A DNA stretch of 15,188 nt from Verrucomicrobiaceae bacterium (GTDB lineage Bacteria > Verrucomicrobiota > Verrucomicrobiia > Verrucomicrobiales > Verrucomicrobiaceae): contig CANHTV010000038.1 in assembly GCA_947463285.1 (NCBI GenBank), positions 1 through 15,188 on the forward strand, read 5' to 3'. Both the position numbers and the translations under genes were made by a program. Below the pieces are notes generated by a model. The model was given only the letters and a program-made list of their open reading frames with translations. It had not been told where the DNA came from and did no database searches. Positions within the stretch are counted from its first letter, which is position 1; every line of letters begins with the position of its first letter. This document shows, in pieces, positions 1 through 6,310 of this stretch.

Positions 1-677
1 AAGCAGGTATTCTAGAAGACCCATGGTTTAACGCAGGCGACGTCAAATACCGCGACTACTTCACCACACTTTCCGTGTTCCCTGAAGATGCCCCAGACAA
101 GCCGGAGTATATCGTATTAGACTTTGACATGGGTAACTGCGTAGCTGTGAACAGCAAACCAATGACTCCGCTCCAAGTCATGAAAACTCTGAATAAACTC
201 GGTGGCAAACATGGGGTGGGCCGCGTGGACATGGTTGAGAACCGTTTCGTAGGTATGAAAAGCCGTGGCGTCTACGAGACTCCAGGTGGTGCCATTTTGC
301 ACTTTGCCCATCGCCAGATTGAGAGCCTTACAATGGATCGCGAAGTCATGCATCTGCGTGACAGCCTGATTCCAGAATATGCCAAACTTGTTTACAACGG
401 TTTCTGGTATGCGCCAGAAAGACTCGCACTCCAAGCACTGGTAACTGAAAGTCAAAAAAATGTTTCAGGCACTGTGAGAGTGAAACTATACAAAGGCGGA
501 ATACATGCTGCTGGACGTCAATCACAGTTCAGCATGTATAATCCGCACATTGCGACCATGGAAGCGGATCCAACAAAAGCTTACAATCAGGATGACGCTA
601 CTGGCTTTATTCGACTGAATGGACTGCGGCTGCGTGTGAACTCCCAGGTCAATGGAACCAAAAATCTCGGATGGTAA
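1..677 (+). CDS. argG: Argininosuccinate synthase, C-terminal part (5' end off window)
   Basis: The open frame is already running at base 3 (reading AGILEDPW...) and stops with TAA at 675-677, so about 224 residues of a roughly 400-residue protein are visible. ArgG joins citrulline and aspartate, using ATP, to make argininosuccinate in the cytoplasmic arginine pathway. Segments typical of the family are LEDPW near the left edge, PEDAPDKPEY, the GGKHGVGRVDMVENRFVGMK block, SRGVYETPGG, the LVYNGFWYAPE block and the GTVRVKLYKG strand near the C-terminus. A GTG at 75 would be a false start because homology continues upstream to the edge. The gene ends 38 bp before a strong terminator, which suggests it is last in its transcript. 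GC content is near 50% in sampled lines, lower than in the genes beyond 1.9 kb. No frameshift is seen. Confidence 0.95.
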   Translation, partial: AGILEDPWFNAGDVKYRDYFTTLSVFPEDAPDKPEYIVLDFDMGNCVAVNSKPMTPLQVMKTLNKLGGKHGVGRVDMVENRFVGMKSRGVYETPGGAILHFAHRQIESLTMDREVMHLRDSLIPEYAKLVYNGFWYAPERLALQALVTESQKNVSGTVRVKLYKGGIHAAGRQSQFSMYNPHIATMEADPTKAYNQDDATGFIRLNGLRLRVNSQVNGTKNLGW

Positions 678-715
678 ACCTAAACCATCACAAGGTGTAT
701 TCTTAGGAGCACATT

Positions 716-754
716 AAAAAAAGGGTGTTTGGAATTACTCCAAACACCCTTTTT
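716..754. terminator. Bidirectional intrinsic terminator between argG and the marR-type gene
   Basis: A perfect 11-bp stem, GGGTGTTTGGA (723-733) and TCCAAACACCC (739-749), encloses the 5-nt loop ATTAC. It is flanked by a run of A on the left (716-722) and of T on the right (750-754), so it gives a hairpin followed by U on either strand. It sits between two convergent genes, as expected for a shared terminator. Confidence 0.93.
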
Positions 755-773
755 CATTGTTTTTTAAAGCTAG

Positions 774-1229
774 TTAACGAGCTAAAGCTGCAGCATCCAA
801 AGTATTATAGGAGGACATAAATGACGCCGCATCATTGGTAGAGGTTTCTTCCATGGCATAAGCAATTTGTGACTGCAATTCATCGCGAAGACGGCTGACC
901 AGATCCAACCCTTTCGATGTGACACGAACCATAACTTTACGACGATCATCAATAGCGTGCGTGCGCTCCATGTATCCCAGTTTCTCTAAACGATCAACAA
1001 GGCCTGTTGCTGCAGCAGTTGAATGCCCCATTTTACGAGCAATATCAGTCATCGTTAGCTCCTTCGAAGAAGCCAAATAACTGAGAAGGAAAAACTGAGC
1101 GAAAGAAATGTTATCTCGGTTTAACTCCCGTGAGAGATTCAGCAAAAACTCACGCTGGCTGTAAAGGATAAAATCTGCCAACTTGGCATGGTCTTTGGAC
1201 TGAGAGTTTTCTAGAAGATTTGATGGCAT
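774..1229 (-). CDS. MarR-family winged-helix transcriptional regulator
   Basis: The protein has 151 residues, the usual MarR length of 140-160. The DNA-binding domain covers about residues 45-105. A helix-turn-helix with 'MTDIARKMGHSTAAATGLVD' (60-79) is followed by the recognition helix end RLEKLGYMER and the wing, where DDRRK (94-98) and VRVTSKG form the classic beta-hairpin. Outer helices at both ends would form the dimer. Such proteins usually repress their own and adjacent genes and release DNA on binding a small ligand. The likely ligand and targets cannot be read from the sequence. No divergent partner gene is visible; upstream lies a long AT-rich gap that could hold its operator. The ATG at 1227-1229 is the only good start and has no clear Shine-Dalgarno sequence. 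Transcription ends at the terminator shared with argG. Confidence 0.9.
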   Translation of the reverse strand: MPSNLLENSQSKDHAKLADFILYSQREFLLNLSRELNRDNISFAQFFLLSYLASSKELTMTDIARKMGHSTAAATGLVDRLEKLGYMERTHAIDDRRKVMVRVTSKGLDLVSRLRDELQSQIAYAMEETSTNDAASFMSSYNTLDAAALAR

Positions 1230-1804
1230 GGCCGGAAGCGTTATGGTTATCGAGAATTTTCAGGATACAGGGAAGTATACGAAGATAAATAAATAAGATC
1301 AAGCTAAATCCATATTATTCATAATTTATACTATCCCACAATCAATAAACTCTCAAAGGCGAGAATTCAATTGGGATTTATTATCAACCATGACGAGACT
1401 AAAGGCAACTTTTTTCAACTCATCGCAACAGAGTTAATCAATCCAACCGATTAAAAAAGGAGCCAAGCCTAATTGTTAGGAGCTTGTAAATCGACTACCA
1501 GTCGGACACGCGCCTTAACGTAAGACGATAAATTGATCTTAGAAAAACACACAATCTCCTCTTAGACAGATCAAAAATACCTATCACATGACGAGTTGTA
1601 ATTTTTATCACACACAATCATTGGCTTTCGTTGCCTGTAATGGTGAGTCATTTTAAGCCAACAAAACGCGCTCGACACCATCTAGGAAGGGCTAAGCAAC
1701 ATGTATTCAAGCAGTTCGAGAATTACTGTAATGGTGGAAAAAATTGGCACGCCAAAGTGGTTGCAGAAGTATTTTTGTCTTCTATCATCATCCCCTCACC
1801 GCAT
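1230..1804. other. AT-rich intergenic region with short repeats and no convincing gene
   Basis: About 575 bp separate the marR-type gene from the tRNA. Sampled lines are only about 30-38% GC, against about 58-63% in sampled lines of genes to the right. A 62-codon frame at 1631-1819 runs into the tRNA and has no recognisable content. Short signals are present. TATCAACCATGACGAG (1382-1397) recurs with a 2-nt deletion at 1582-1595. ACACACAATC occurs at 1547-1556 and 1610-1619. CTTAGA occurs at 1538 and 1561. A 7-bp inverted repeat, TTGATCT (1533-1539) and AGATCAA (1568-1574), spans a 28-nt loop. The stretch could hold the marR control region, an unannotated RNA or decayed DNA. The sequence alone does not decide. 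Confidence 0.5.
1761..1788 (+). promoter_or_regulatory. Candidate promoter for tRNA-Gln
   Basis: TTGCAG (1761-1766) and TATCAT (1783-1788) lie 16 bp apart, a passable sigma-70-like pair. The pair would start transcription about 8-10 bp before the tRNA. An overlapping alternative is TTGGCA (1744-1749) with AAGTAT (1767-1772) at 17-bp spacing. The position just upstream of a stable RNA supports a promoter, but neither pair is a strong match to consensus. Confidence 0.35.
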
Positions 1805-1878
1805 TACCCCGTGGTGTAATGGTAACACAGGAGATTTTGATTCTCTCGTTTAAGGTTCGAGTCCTTACGGGGTAACCA
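1805..1878 (+). tRNA. tRNA-Gln (anticodon TTG)
   Basis: A full cloverleaf folds by eye. The acceptor stem TACCCCG (1805-1811) pairs with CGGGGTA (1868-1874). The D-stem is GTG (1814-1816) with CAC (1826-1828), and the D-loop contains GG at 1821-1822. The anticodon stem GGAGA (1830-1834) pairs with TCTCT (1842-1846), including one G-U pair, around the loop TTTTGAT, which places TTG at 34-36 (1837-1839). The T-stem TAAGG (1851-1855) and CCTTA (1863-1867) hold the TTCGAGT loop. The discriminator A (1875) is followed by an encoded CCA (1876-1878). It reads CAA/CAG glutamine codons. hisA begins 48 bp downstream. Confidence 0.96.
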
Positions 1879-1905
1879 CTTAAGCCCAATGAGGCTGGAG
1901 CAATC

Positions 1906-1914
1906 AGAGGTGAG
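1906..1914 (+). promoter_or_regulatory. Shine-Dalgarno-like site of hisA
   Basis: AGAGGTGAG lies 12 nt before the hisA ATG at 1927. The spacing is longer than ideal, but this is one of the few Shine-Dalgarno-like sequences in the window, and it supports the chosen start. Confidence 0.45.
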
Positions 1915-1926
1915 TTTGCTTTTTCC

Positions 1927-2712
1927 ATGACTCGTTTCCGTCCTTGCATTGATCTCCACTCCGGCCAGGTAAAGCAGATCGTAGGTTCCACTTTGAGCGA
2001 TACAGAAGCAGGCTTAAAAACCAATTTCGTGAGTGATCGAGAGGCGGCTTGGTATGGCGAACTTTACGGCAACGACGCACTGACTGGTGGTCATGTGATC
2101 ATGCTGGGCCCCAATAACGAAGCAGCCGCAAAGTCAGCGCTAGGTGCTTTTCCCGGTGGCCTACAGCTCGGTGGCGGCATTCGTCCCTGCAACGCAGAGG
2201 AGTATCTTGCAGCTGGGGCGAGTCATGTAATCGTGACGAGTTATCTCTTCGAAACCGACGGTACGTTTTCCCAATCCAGGCTGGACAAGATTGTCGCCGC
2301 TGCGGGCAAGAACCGTCTGGTCATCGACCTGAGTTGCAAAGCAACGCCGACAGGCTGGACCGTGGCGATGAATCGCTGGCAGACACTGACGGATCTTCAT
2401 GTCACCCCCGAGACGCTGCGTCAACTGGCTGAGCATTGTGCCGAGTTTTTAATCCATGCCGTGGATGTCGAGGGCAAGTGTGAAGGCATCGACGAGGCTC
2501 TGGTGGCTTTTCTCGGTGAGCACAGCCCGATCCCAATGACTTATGCGGGCGGTATTCACCGCTTGGAGGATCTGCAACGCATCCAGCAGCTCAGTGATGG
2601 ACGTGTTGACGGCACCGTTGGCAGCGCGCTCGATCTTTTTGGTGGGACCGGAGTGCGCTACGCGGACTGCCTGGCGTTTAATCGCCGCTCAAATGCCATT
2701 GGCCTTCAGTAG
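1927..2712 (+). CDS. hisA: ProFAR isomerase HisA, eukaryotic (yeast HIS6) type
   Basis: This enzyme catalyses the Amadori rearrangement of ProFAR to PRFAR, the fourth histidine step. The 261-residue TIM-barrel protein resembles the fungal/plant HIS6 form (HisA_euk group) along its whole length rather than the usual bacterial HisA. Shared blocks are CIDLHSGQVKQIVG (7-20) with the probable catalytic Asp9, KTNFVS (31-36), HVIMLGPNN (56-64), LQLGGGI (79-85), VIVTSYLF (101-108), LVIDLSCK (131-138) with Asp134, MNRWQTLTDL (148-157), EFLIHAVDVEG (173-183), MTYAGGI (204-210) and GSALDLFGG (232-240). It ends with the ADCLAFN motif seen in HIS6. The two phosphate-binding glycine-rich loops are intact, so it should be active. 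No other his gene is nearby. Its 3' end overlaps the opposing PurC-like gene by 24 bp (2689-2712). Confidence 0.92.
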   Translation: MTRFRPCIDLHSGQVKQIVGSTLSDTEAGLKTNFVSDREAAWYGELYGNDALTGGHVIMLGPNNEAAAKSALGAFPGGLQLGGGIRPCNAEEYLAAGASHVIVTSYLFETDGTFSQSRLDKIVAAAGKNRLVIDLSCKATPTGWTVAMNRWQTLTDLHVTPETLRQLAEHCAEFLIHAVDVEGKCEGIDEALVAFLGEHSPIPMTYAGGIHRLEDLQRIQQLSDGRVDGTVGSALDLFGGTGVRYADCLAFNRRSNAIGLQ

Positions 2713-4005
2713 CTCGGCCAACAGGCCGTGTGAGCGATAGAATTCAGCCTCGGCAAGTCCTGTTTCGATCAAGCCTGCGCGGATGCTAGCAGCATCGCTT
2801 TCGCCGAGAACATGCTGCTTGATGAGCGCGGTCTTTTTGGCCTGGATGTCGAGGAAAGCGGCATCAACGACTGGCGTGGCGAGGAATTTACCCTCCGCCT
2901 GTCCAGCCTTCAGCACGTCTTTAAAGGCGGCCCCAGATTTGGCGGCTTCAGCCTTGGCGGCATTGACGTCGGCGTACCAGTCGGCGGTGACAAAGCGGTA
3001 ATAGTCGCGCATGGCCTGCTTATTGTAATGAATGATGAGGCTGCGACCATCGACCGGGACTGTGCTGGTGGCACGGAAGCTGTCGGCGTCGATGGTATCG
3101 ACAAACAGCAAGTCTTCGCCATCAATGGCAAACTCCCACTTCAAGTCCCAAAGCTGGAGGCCGATCTCATCGAGCAGATCCTTCACAGCCCAAGCTCCGA
3201 GTAAGGCCATTTTGATGCTGCCGGTAAAATGCTGGGCGCTGAGGCCGGACATGAGCAGGGCTTCCTGCTTGGTGACGGCGCGGTCTTCCGGCTCGTACTT
3301 GCTGGTGAGGTCATAAATTGGCCGATCCAGCATCTGCCAGGCCTGCATGGGGCCGGTGAGGCCGAGCTCTTGCTCGAAAGCACGGCGCTCTTTGTCACTG
3401 AGGGACTCGTATTTTCGCAGGACGGAGCTGCCACTGGTGACACCGAAACGGACGATGTACTCCAGAGGCACAACGTAGGTGGTGTTTTGATGAAACTGGG
3501 CGTAATCAAAGACAAAATTGCCCATGACATTGCGCTGAGCGGGCTTCATCACCGGAAAGCGGCGGACGACGTTGTAGCAGCTGGGGCTAGTAGGCATTCC
3601 CTGCGTGATGATCTCGCCTGTCTGGGCATCCAACATGCCAACGTGATGAGTGAGCGCCCCGCTTTCGAGCATCGCAGGGAGAACTCCATCCATGAGCTGA
3701 TCACACCATGTTTGGGGAATGGAATCCGCTTTCAACAACGCGGCCTGGACACGCTGCCAAGTCTGCGTCTGACCAAGCCTGGAATACATGGCATGGCGGA
3801 AAATGGCGCGATTAAGGTCGTTACCATCAATGGTGAAAATACTGCCCACATCGAAGACAGAACCCGCAGGTGTGGTCTCACAAACAATGTAACTAGGATG
3901 ATCCGGCACGGCGTACAGATTCTGCACGGAGCCACGATAAACGGGCTCAGAAAGGGATGATAGGTCGATACGGGCAGGAAGATCTATGTTCATGTAGGAA
4001 GGCAT
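2689..4005 (-). CDS. Divergent SAICAR synthetase (PurC)-family protein, 438 aa
   Basis: PurC joins CAIR and aspartate with ATP in purine synthesis. Family resemblance is spread over the protein: VYRGSVQNLYAV (22-33), VFDVGSIF (50-57), VVPLEYIVRFGVTSGSSVLRKY (178-199), IYDLTSKYEPEDRAVTKQEA (230-249), the LLDEIGLQLWDLKWEF block (277-292) and FVDTIDADSFR (301-311). Normal PurC has 235-310 residues. This one has an insertion at about 80-175 and a C-terminal extension of roughly 95 residues (344-438). The usual GK-x-[RK] ATP-loop lysines near the N-terminus are replaced (GSVQN), and the PxKG turn reads DGND. It may therefore be a specialised paralogue, an enzyme with an altered nucleotide site or a non-catalytic relative. 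I chose the ATG at 4005. The frame is open to 4137, but those extra 44 residues have no family similarity, and an ATG at 3993 is also possible. It is convergent with hisA and divergent from rpmE. Confidence 0.8.
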   Translation of the reverse strand: MPSYMNIDLPARIDLSSLSEPVYRGSVQNLYAVPDHPSYIVCETTPAGSVFDVGSIFTIDGNDLNRAIFRHAMYSRLGQTQTWQRVQAALLKADSIPQTWCDQLMDGVLPAMLESGALTHHVGMLDAQTGEIITQGMPTSPSCYNVVRRFPVMKPAQRNVMGNFVFDYAQFHQNTTYVVPLEYIVRFGVTSGSSVLRKYESLSDKERRAFEQELGLTGPMQAWQMLDRPIYDLTSKYEPEDRAVTKQEALLMSGLSAQHFTGSIKMALLGAWAVKDLLDEIGLQLWDLKWEFAIDGEDLLFVDTIDADSFRATSTVPVDGRSLIIHYNKQAMRDYYRFVTADWYADVNAAKAEAAKSGAAFKDVLKAGQAEGKFLATPVVDAAFLDIQAKKTALIKQHVLGESDAASIRAGLIETGLAEAEFYRSHGLLAELLKANGI

Positions 4006-4097
4006 TGTTTCGCCGTGCCAGACGAAGATTTCAATTTTTGAGTTCGCTTTTCTGGATGGAAAAGTGACAGCCCCAGCCTGAGCCCTTGAAAAAGCCA

Positions 4098-4128
4098 TTG
4101 ACCCAAGCAGGGCCTGTGGCAGTATCAT
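4098..4128 (+). promoter_or_regulatory. Candidate rpmE promoter
   Basis: TTGACC (4098-4103) and TATCAT (4123-4128) lie 19 bp apart in the gap between the divergent purC-like gene and rpmE. They would give a leader of about 60 nt. The boxes are good but the spacer is 2 bp longer than ideal, so this is tentative. Confidence 0.35.
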
Positions 4129-4197
4129 TATCCCCACGCCCTGGCGAAAGCGACCTCCTGTCCCTCGTCAGCTCAACGTGGAAACCATCCTACACTC

Positions 4198-4440
4198 ATG
4201 AAAGAACAAGGCCACCCAACGGTATACGAAACCTCCATTACCTGCACTTGCGGCACGGTTTACACGACAATGTCAACGGTCCAGAATCTTCGTATCGGTA
4301 TCTGCTCTGCATGCCATCCGTTCTTCACTGGTGAACAACGCTTCATCGACACCGCTGGTCGTGTCGACAAATTCGCTCAGCGTTACGGCAGCATCCGTGC
4401 CCGCCGCGCAGCTCCGAAGCCAAGCGACGTTACTGCATAA
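4198..4440 (+). CDS. rpmE: 50S ribosomal protein L31, zinc-binding type
   Basis: L31 lies at the central protuberance of the large subunit and helps to bridge the two subunits. The 80-residue protein has the expected layout. The zinc-ligand pairs are CxC (Cys16, Cys18) and CxxC (Cys36, Cys39), found in SITCTCG and GICSACHPFFTG. Then comes FIDTAGRVDKFAQRYG (49-64), the L31 hallmark, and a basic tail. All four cysteines are kept, so this is the zinc-containing (C+) form rather than the zinc-free paralogue made during zinc starvation. The ATG at 4198 gives the normal N-terminus (MKEQGHPTVYETSI). No Shine-Dalgarno sequence is evident. A strong terminator 23 bp after the stop suggests a single-gene transcript. 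Confidence 0.96.
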   Translation: MKEQGHPTVYETSITCTCGTVYTTMSTVQNLRIGICSACHPFFTGEQRFIDTAGRVDKFAQRYGSIRARRAAPKPSDVTA

Positions 4441-4463
4441 TTTCAGAAGACATTCCTTTACAG

Positions 4464-4504
4464 CATCGCGGAAATCCTTTGGGTTTCCGCGATGTTTGTT
4501 TTTG
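4464..4504 (+). terminator. Strong intrinsic terminator of rpmE
   Basis: A 14-bp stem, CATCGCGGAAATCC (4464-4477) with GGGTTTCCGCGATG (4481-4494), has a single G-T wobble pair and the 3-nt loop TTT. It is followed by TTTGTTTTTG (4495-4504). This is the best hairpin in the window and separates rpmE from the aminotransferase gene. Confidence 0.93.
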
Positions 4505-4542
4505 CAAACTGCCCCAGCCCTGCCAATCTCCGCGCTCTCATC

Positions 4543-5433
4543 ATGGCCAGCTCTTCCTTGCTCATCTACCTCGACGGCAAACTCGTTCCTGAATCCGAAG
4601 CTAAAGTTTCAGTCTTCGACCACGGTCTCCTATACGGAGACGGCTGCTTTGAAGGCATCCGCATCTACAATGGCCGCGTCTTCCGCCTTACCGAGCATCT
4701 CGTGCGTCTGTATGAAAGCGCTCGCTCCATTCTTCTCACGATCCCAATCAGCATTGAGGAGATGGAAAAAGCCACCGTTGAAACAGTCGCGGCCAATAAT
4801 CTGCGTGATGGCTATATCCGCCTCGTCATCACCCGCGGCGTCGGCTCGCTCGGCTTGAATCCCTATCAGTGCCCGAAGGCTGGAGTCATCATCATCGCCA
4901 GCGGAATCACCCTTTATCCTGCTGAGAAGTATGAGACCGGCCTCAATCTCATCACCTGCGCGACTCGCCGCCCAGCGACGGCTGCTTTGAGCCCACAGGT
5001 GAAAAGCCTGAACTATCTCAACAACATCATGGCCAAGATCGAGTGCATCCAGGCCGGATGTGAAGAGGGCATCATGCTCAATGAGCAAGGCTACGTGGCC
5101 GAATGCACAGGCGACAACGTTTTTATTATCAAGAATGGTCAGGTCTACACGCCAACCATCGCCAGCGGCGCTCTGAATGGAATCACCCGTATGGCAGTAA
5201 TCGAAGTCATGCGTGAGATGGGCCTTCAGGTTCATGAAATCACCATGACCCGGCATGAGATTTACACCTCTGACGAGTGCTTCCTCACCGGCACGGCAGC
5301 TGAAGTGATTCCAGCGGTGCAATACGACCGCCGCCCCATCGGCGATGGTAAGCCCGGAAAGCTCACCGCAGAGATCATCAAGCGCTTCAAAATACTCGCC
5401 AACAGCACAGGCACGCCTGTTCCTTACGCTTGA
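4543..5433 (+). CDS. ilvE: Branched-chain amino acid aminotransferase (PLP fold class IV)
   Basis: This enzyme transfers the amino group between glutamate and the keto acids of leucine, isoleucine and valine. The 296-residue length fits IlvE. Class IV features are DHGLLYGDGCFEGIR (26-40), the YIRLVITRG strand (91-99), the probable PLP lysine Lys154 in PQVKSLNYLNN, the AECTGDNVF turn (187-194) with Glu187, the ASGALNGITR loop (207-216) and the late FLTGTAAEV block (247-255). An upstream ATG at 4492 lies inside the rpmE terminator stem and would add 17 residues with no family similarity, so I chose the ATG at 4543, which gives the usual start just before IYLDGK. D-amino-acid aminotransferase and aminodeoxychorismate lyase share this fold, but the overall sequence favours IlvE. 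thyA follows 21 bp later, probably on the same transcript. Confidence 0.88.
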   Translation: MASSSLLIYLDGKLVPESEAKVSVFDHGLLYGDGCFEGIRIYNGRVFRLTEHLVRLYESARSILLTIPISIEEMEKATVETVAANNLRDGYIRLVITRGVGSLGLNPYQCPKAGVIIIASGITLYPAEKYETGLNLITCATRRPATAALSPQVKSLNYLNNIMAKIECIQAGCEEGIMLNEQGYVAECTGDNVFIIKNGQVYTPTIASGALNGITRMAVIEVMREMGLQVHEITMTRHEIYTSDECFLTGTAAEVIPAVQYDRRPIGDGKPGKLTAEIIKRFKILANSTGTPVPYA

Positions 5434-5454
5434 TCGACCACCTCGCTCACCTCG

Positions 5455-6252
5455 ATGCAAGAGTATCACCGCCTTCTCCGCAAAGTCCTCGATCACGGTT
5501 CCTACCGCGAGGACCGTACTGGCACAGGCGCTTACTCGGTGTTTGGTGAGCAAAGTCGCTATGAACTGAGCGCTGGATTCCCAGTTGTTACCACCAAGAA
5601 ACTGCATCTTCGCAGCATCATTCATGAGCTACTTTGGTTCTTGAAAGGTGACACAAATGTCGGCTATCTGCGTGAAAATAAAGTCACCATCTGGGACGAG
5701 TGGGCTGATGAAAACGGCGAACTCGGCCCCGTCTATGGAGCCCAATGGCGTCGCTGGCAGGGCACGCCCGAGGCAGAGCCCGTCGATCAGATCGCCAAGC
5801 TCATTCACGGCCTCAAAACCAATCCCTACAGCCGCCGTCACATCGTCAGTGCTTGGAACGTGCCTTACATCGACCAGATGGCGCTGCCGCCCTGCCACTG
5901 CCTGTTTCAGTTCTTCGTCGCCGAAGGCAAACTAAGCTGCCAGCTCTATCAACGTAGTGCTGACCTCTTTCTGGGCGTGCCATTTAACATCGCCAGCTAC
6001 TCCTTGCTCGTTCTAATGGTCGCTCAAGTATGCGGCCTGCAACCTGGCGAGTTCGTCCACACCTTTGGTGACCTGCATCTTTACTCCAATCACATCGAGC
6101 AGGCAAGACTCCAGCTCACCCGCGAGCCACGCCCGCTGCCGGTCATGAAGCTAAACCCCGCAGTGAAGAATCTTTTCGATTTCAAATACGAAGACTTCTC
6201 CCTCGAAGGCTATGATCCGCATCCAGCCATCAAAGCAGAGATTGCCATCTGA
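5455..6252 (+). CDS. thyA: Thymidylate synthase (folate-dependent)
   Basis: ThyA methylates dUMP to dTMP with methylene-tetrahydrofolate, leaving dihydrofolate. The 265 residues match the E. coli enzyme (264) almost exactly. Active-site elements are the phosphate-binding Arg21 in DRTGTG, the HELLWFLKGDTN block (57-68), IWDEWAD (79-85), the GPVYGAQWR motif (91-99), SRRHIVSAWN (126-135), the nucleophile Cys147 in LPPCHC, QLYQRSADLFLGVPFNIASY (163-182) with Asp170 and Asn178, and the His208/Tyr210 pair in DLHLYSNH. Nothing is missing. No dihydrofolate reductase gene is adjacent. The short gap after ilvE suggests co-transcription, although the two pathways are unrelated. Confidence 0.98.
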   Translation: MQEYHRLLRKVLDHGSYREDRTGTGAYSVFGEQSRYELSAGFPVVTTKKLHLRSIIHELLWFLKGDTNVGYLRENKVTIWDEWADENGELGPVYGAQWRRWQGTPEAEPVDQIAKLIHGLKTNPYSRRHIVSAWNVPYIDQMALPPCHCLFQFFVAEGKLSCQLYQRSADLFLGVPFNIASYSLLVLMVAQVCGLQPGEFVHTFGDLHLYSNHIEQARLQLTREPRPLPVMKLNPAVKNLFDFKYEDFSLEGYDPHPAIKAEIAI

Positions 6253-6310
6253 AACAGCATAGAGAAAAACGGTGGAGACCTGTACCTGGCGTGCTAAGAC
6301 TGGCGGTCCC

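Noticed and set aside
1314..1325. Palindrome ATTAT-TC-ATAAT as a MarR operator
   Set aside because: It is short and AT-rich, so expected by chance in this region. It lies about 85 bp from the gene start, without a matching promoter.
1434..1454. TTAATC...GATTAA inverted repeat in the gap
   Set aside because: A 6-bp AT-rich stem without a T-run is too weak to be a terminator or a defined structure.
1631..1819. 62-codon frame before the tRNA
   Set aside because: It runs into the tRNA acceptor and D-arm, and its product has no recognisable features.
1899..1924. Stem AGCAA...TTGCT followed by T as a terminator after the tRNA
   Set aside because: The stem is only 5 bp, with a 12-nt loop, and overlaps the Shine-Dalgarno-like site of hisA.
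3229..3960. 243-codon plus-strand frame inside the PurC-like gene
   Set aside because: It is antisense to a frame with clear family blocks and shows none of its own.
4630..5625. 331-codon open frame on the minus strand over the aminotransferase and thyA genes
   Set aside because: It is a mirror of two well-recognised genes, has no family motifs, and arises from GC-rich codon use on the other strand.
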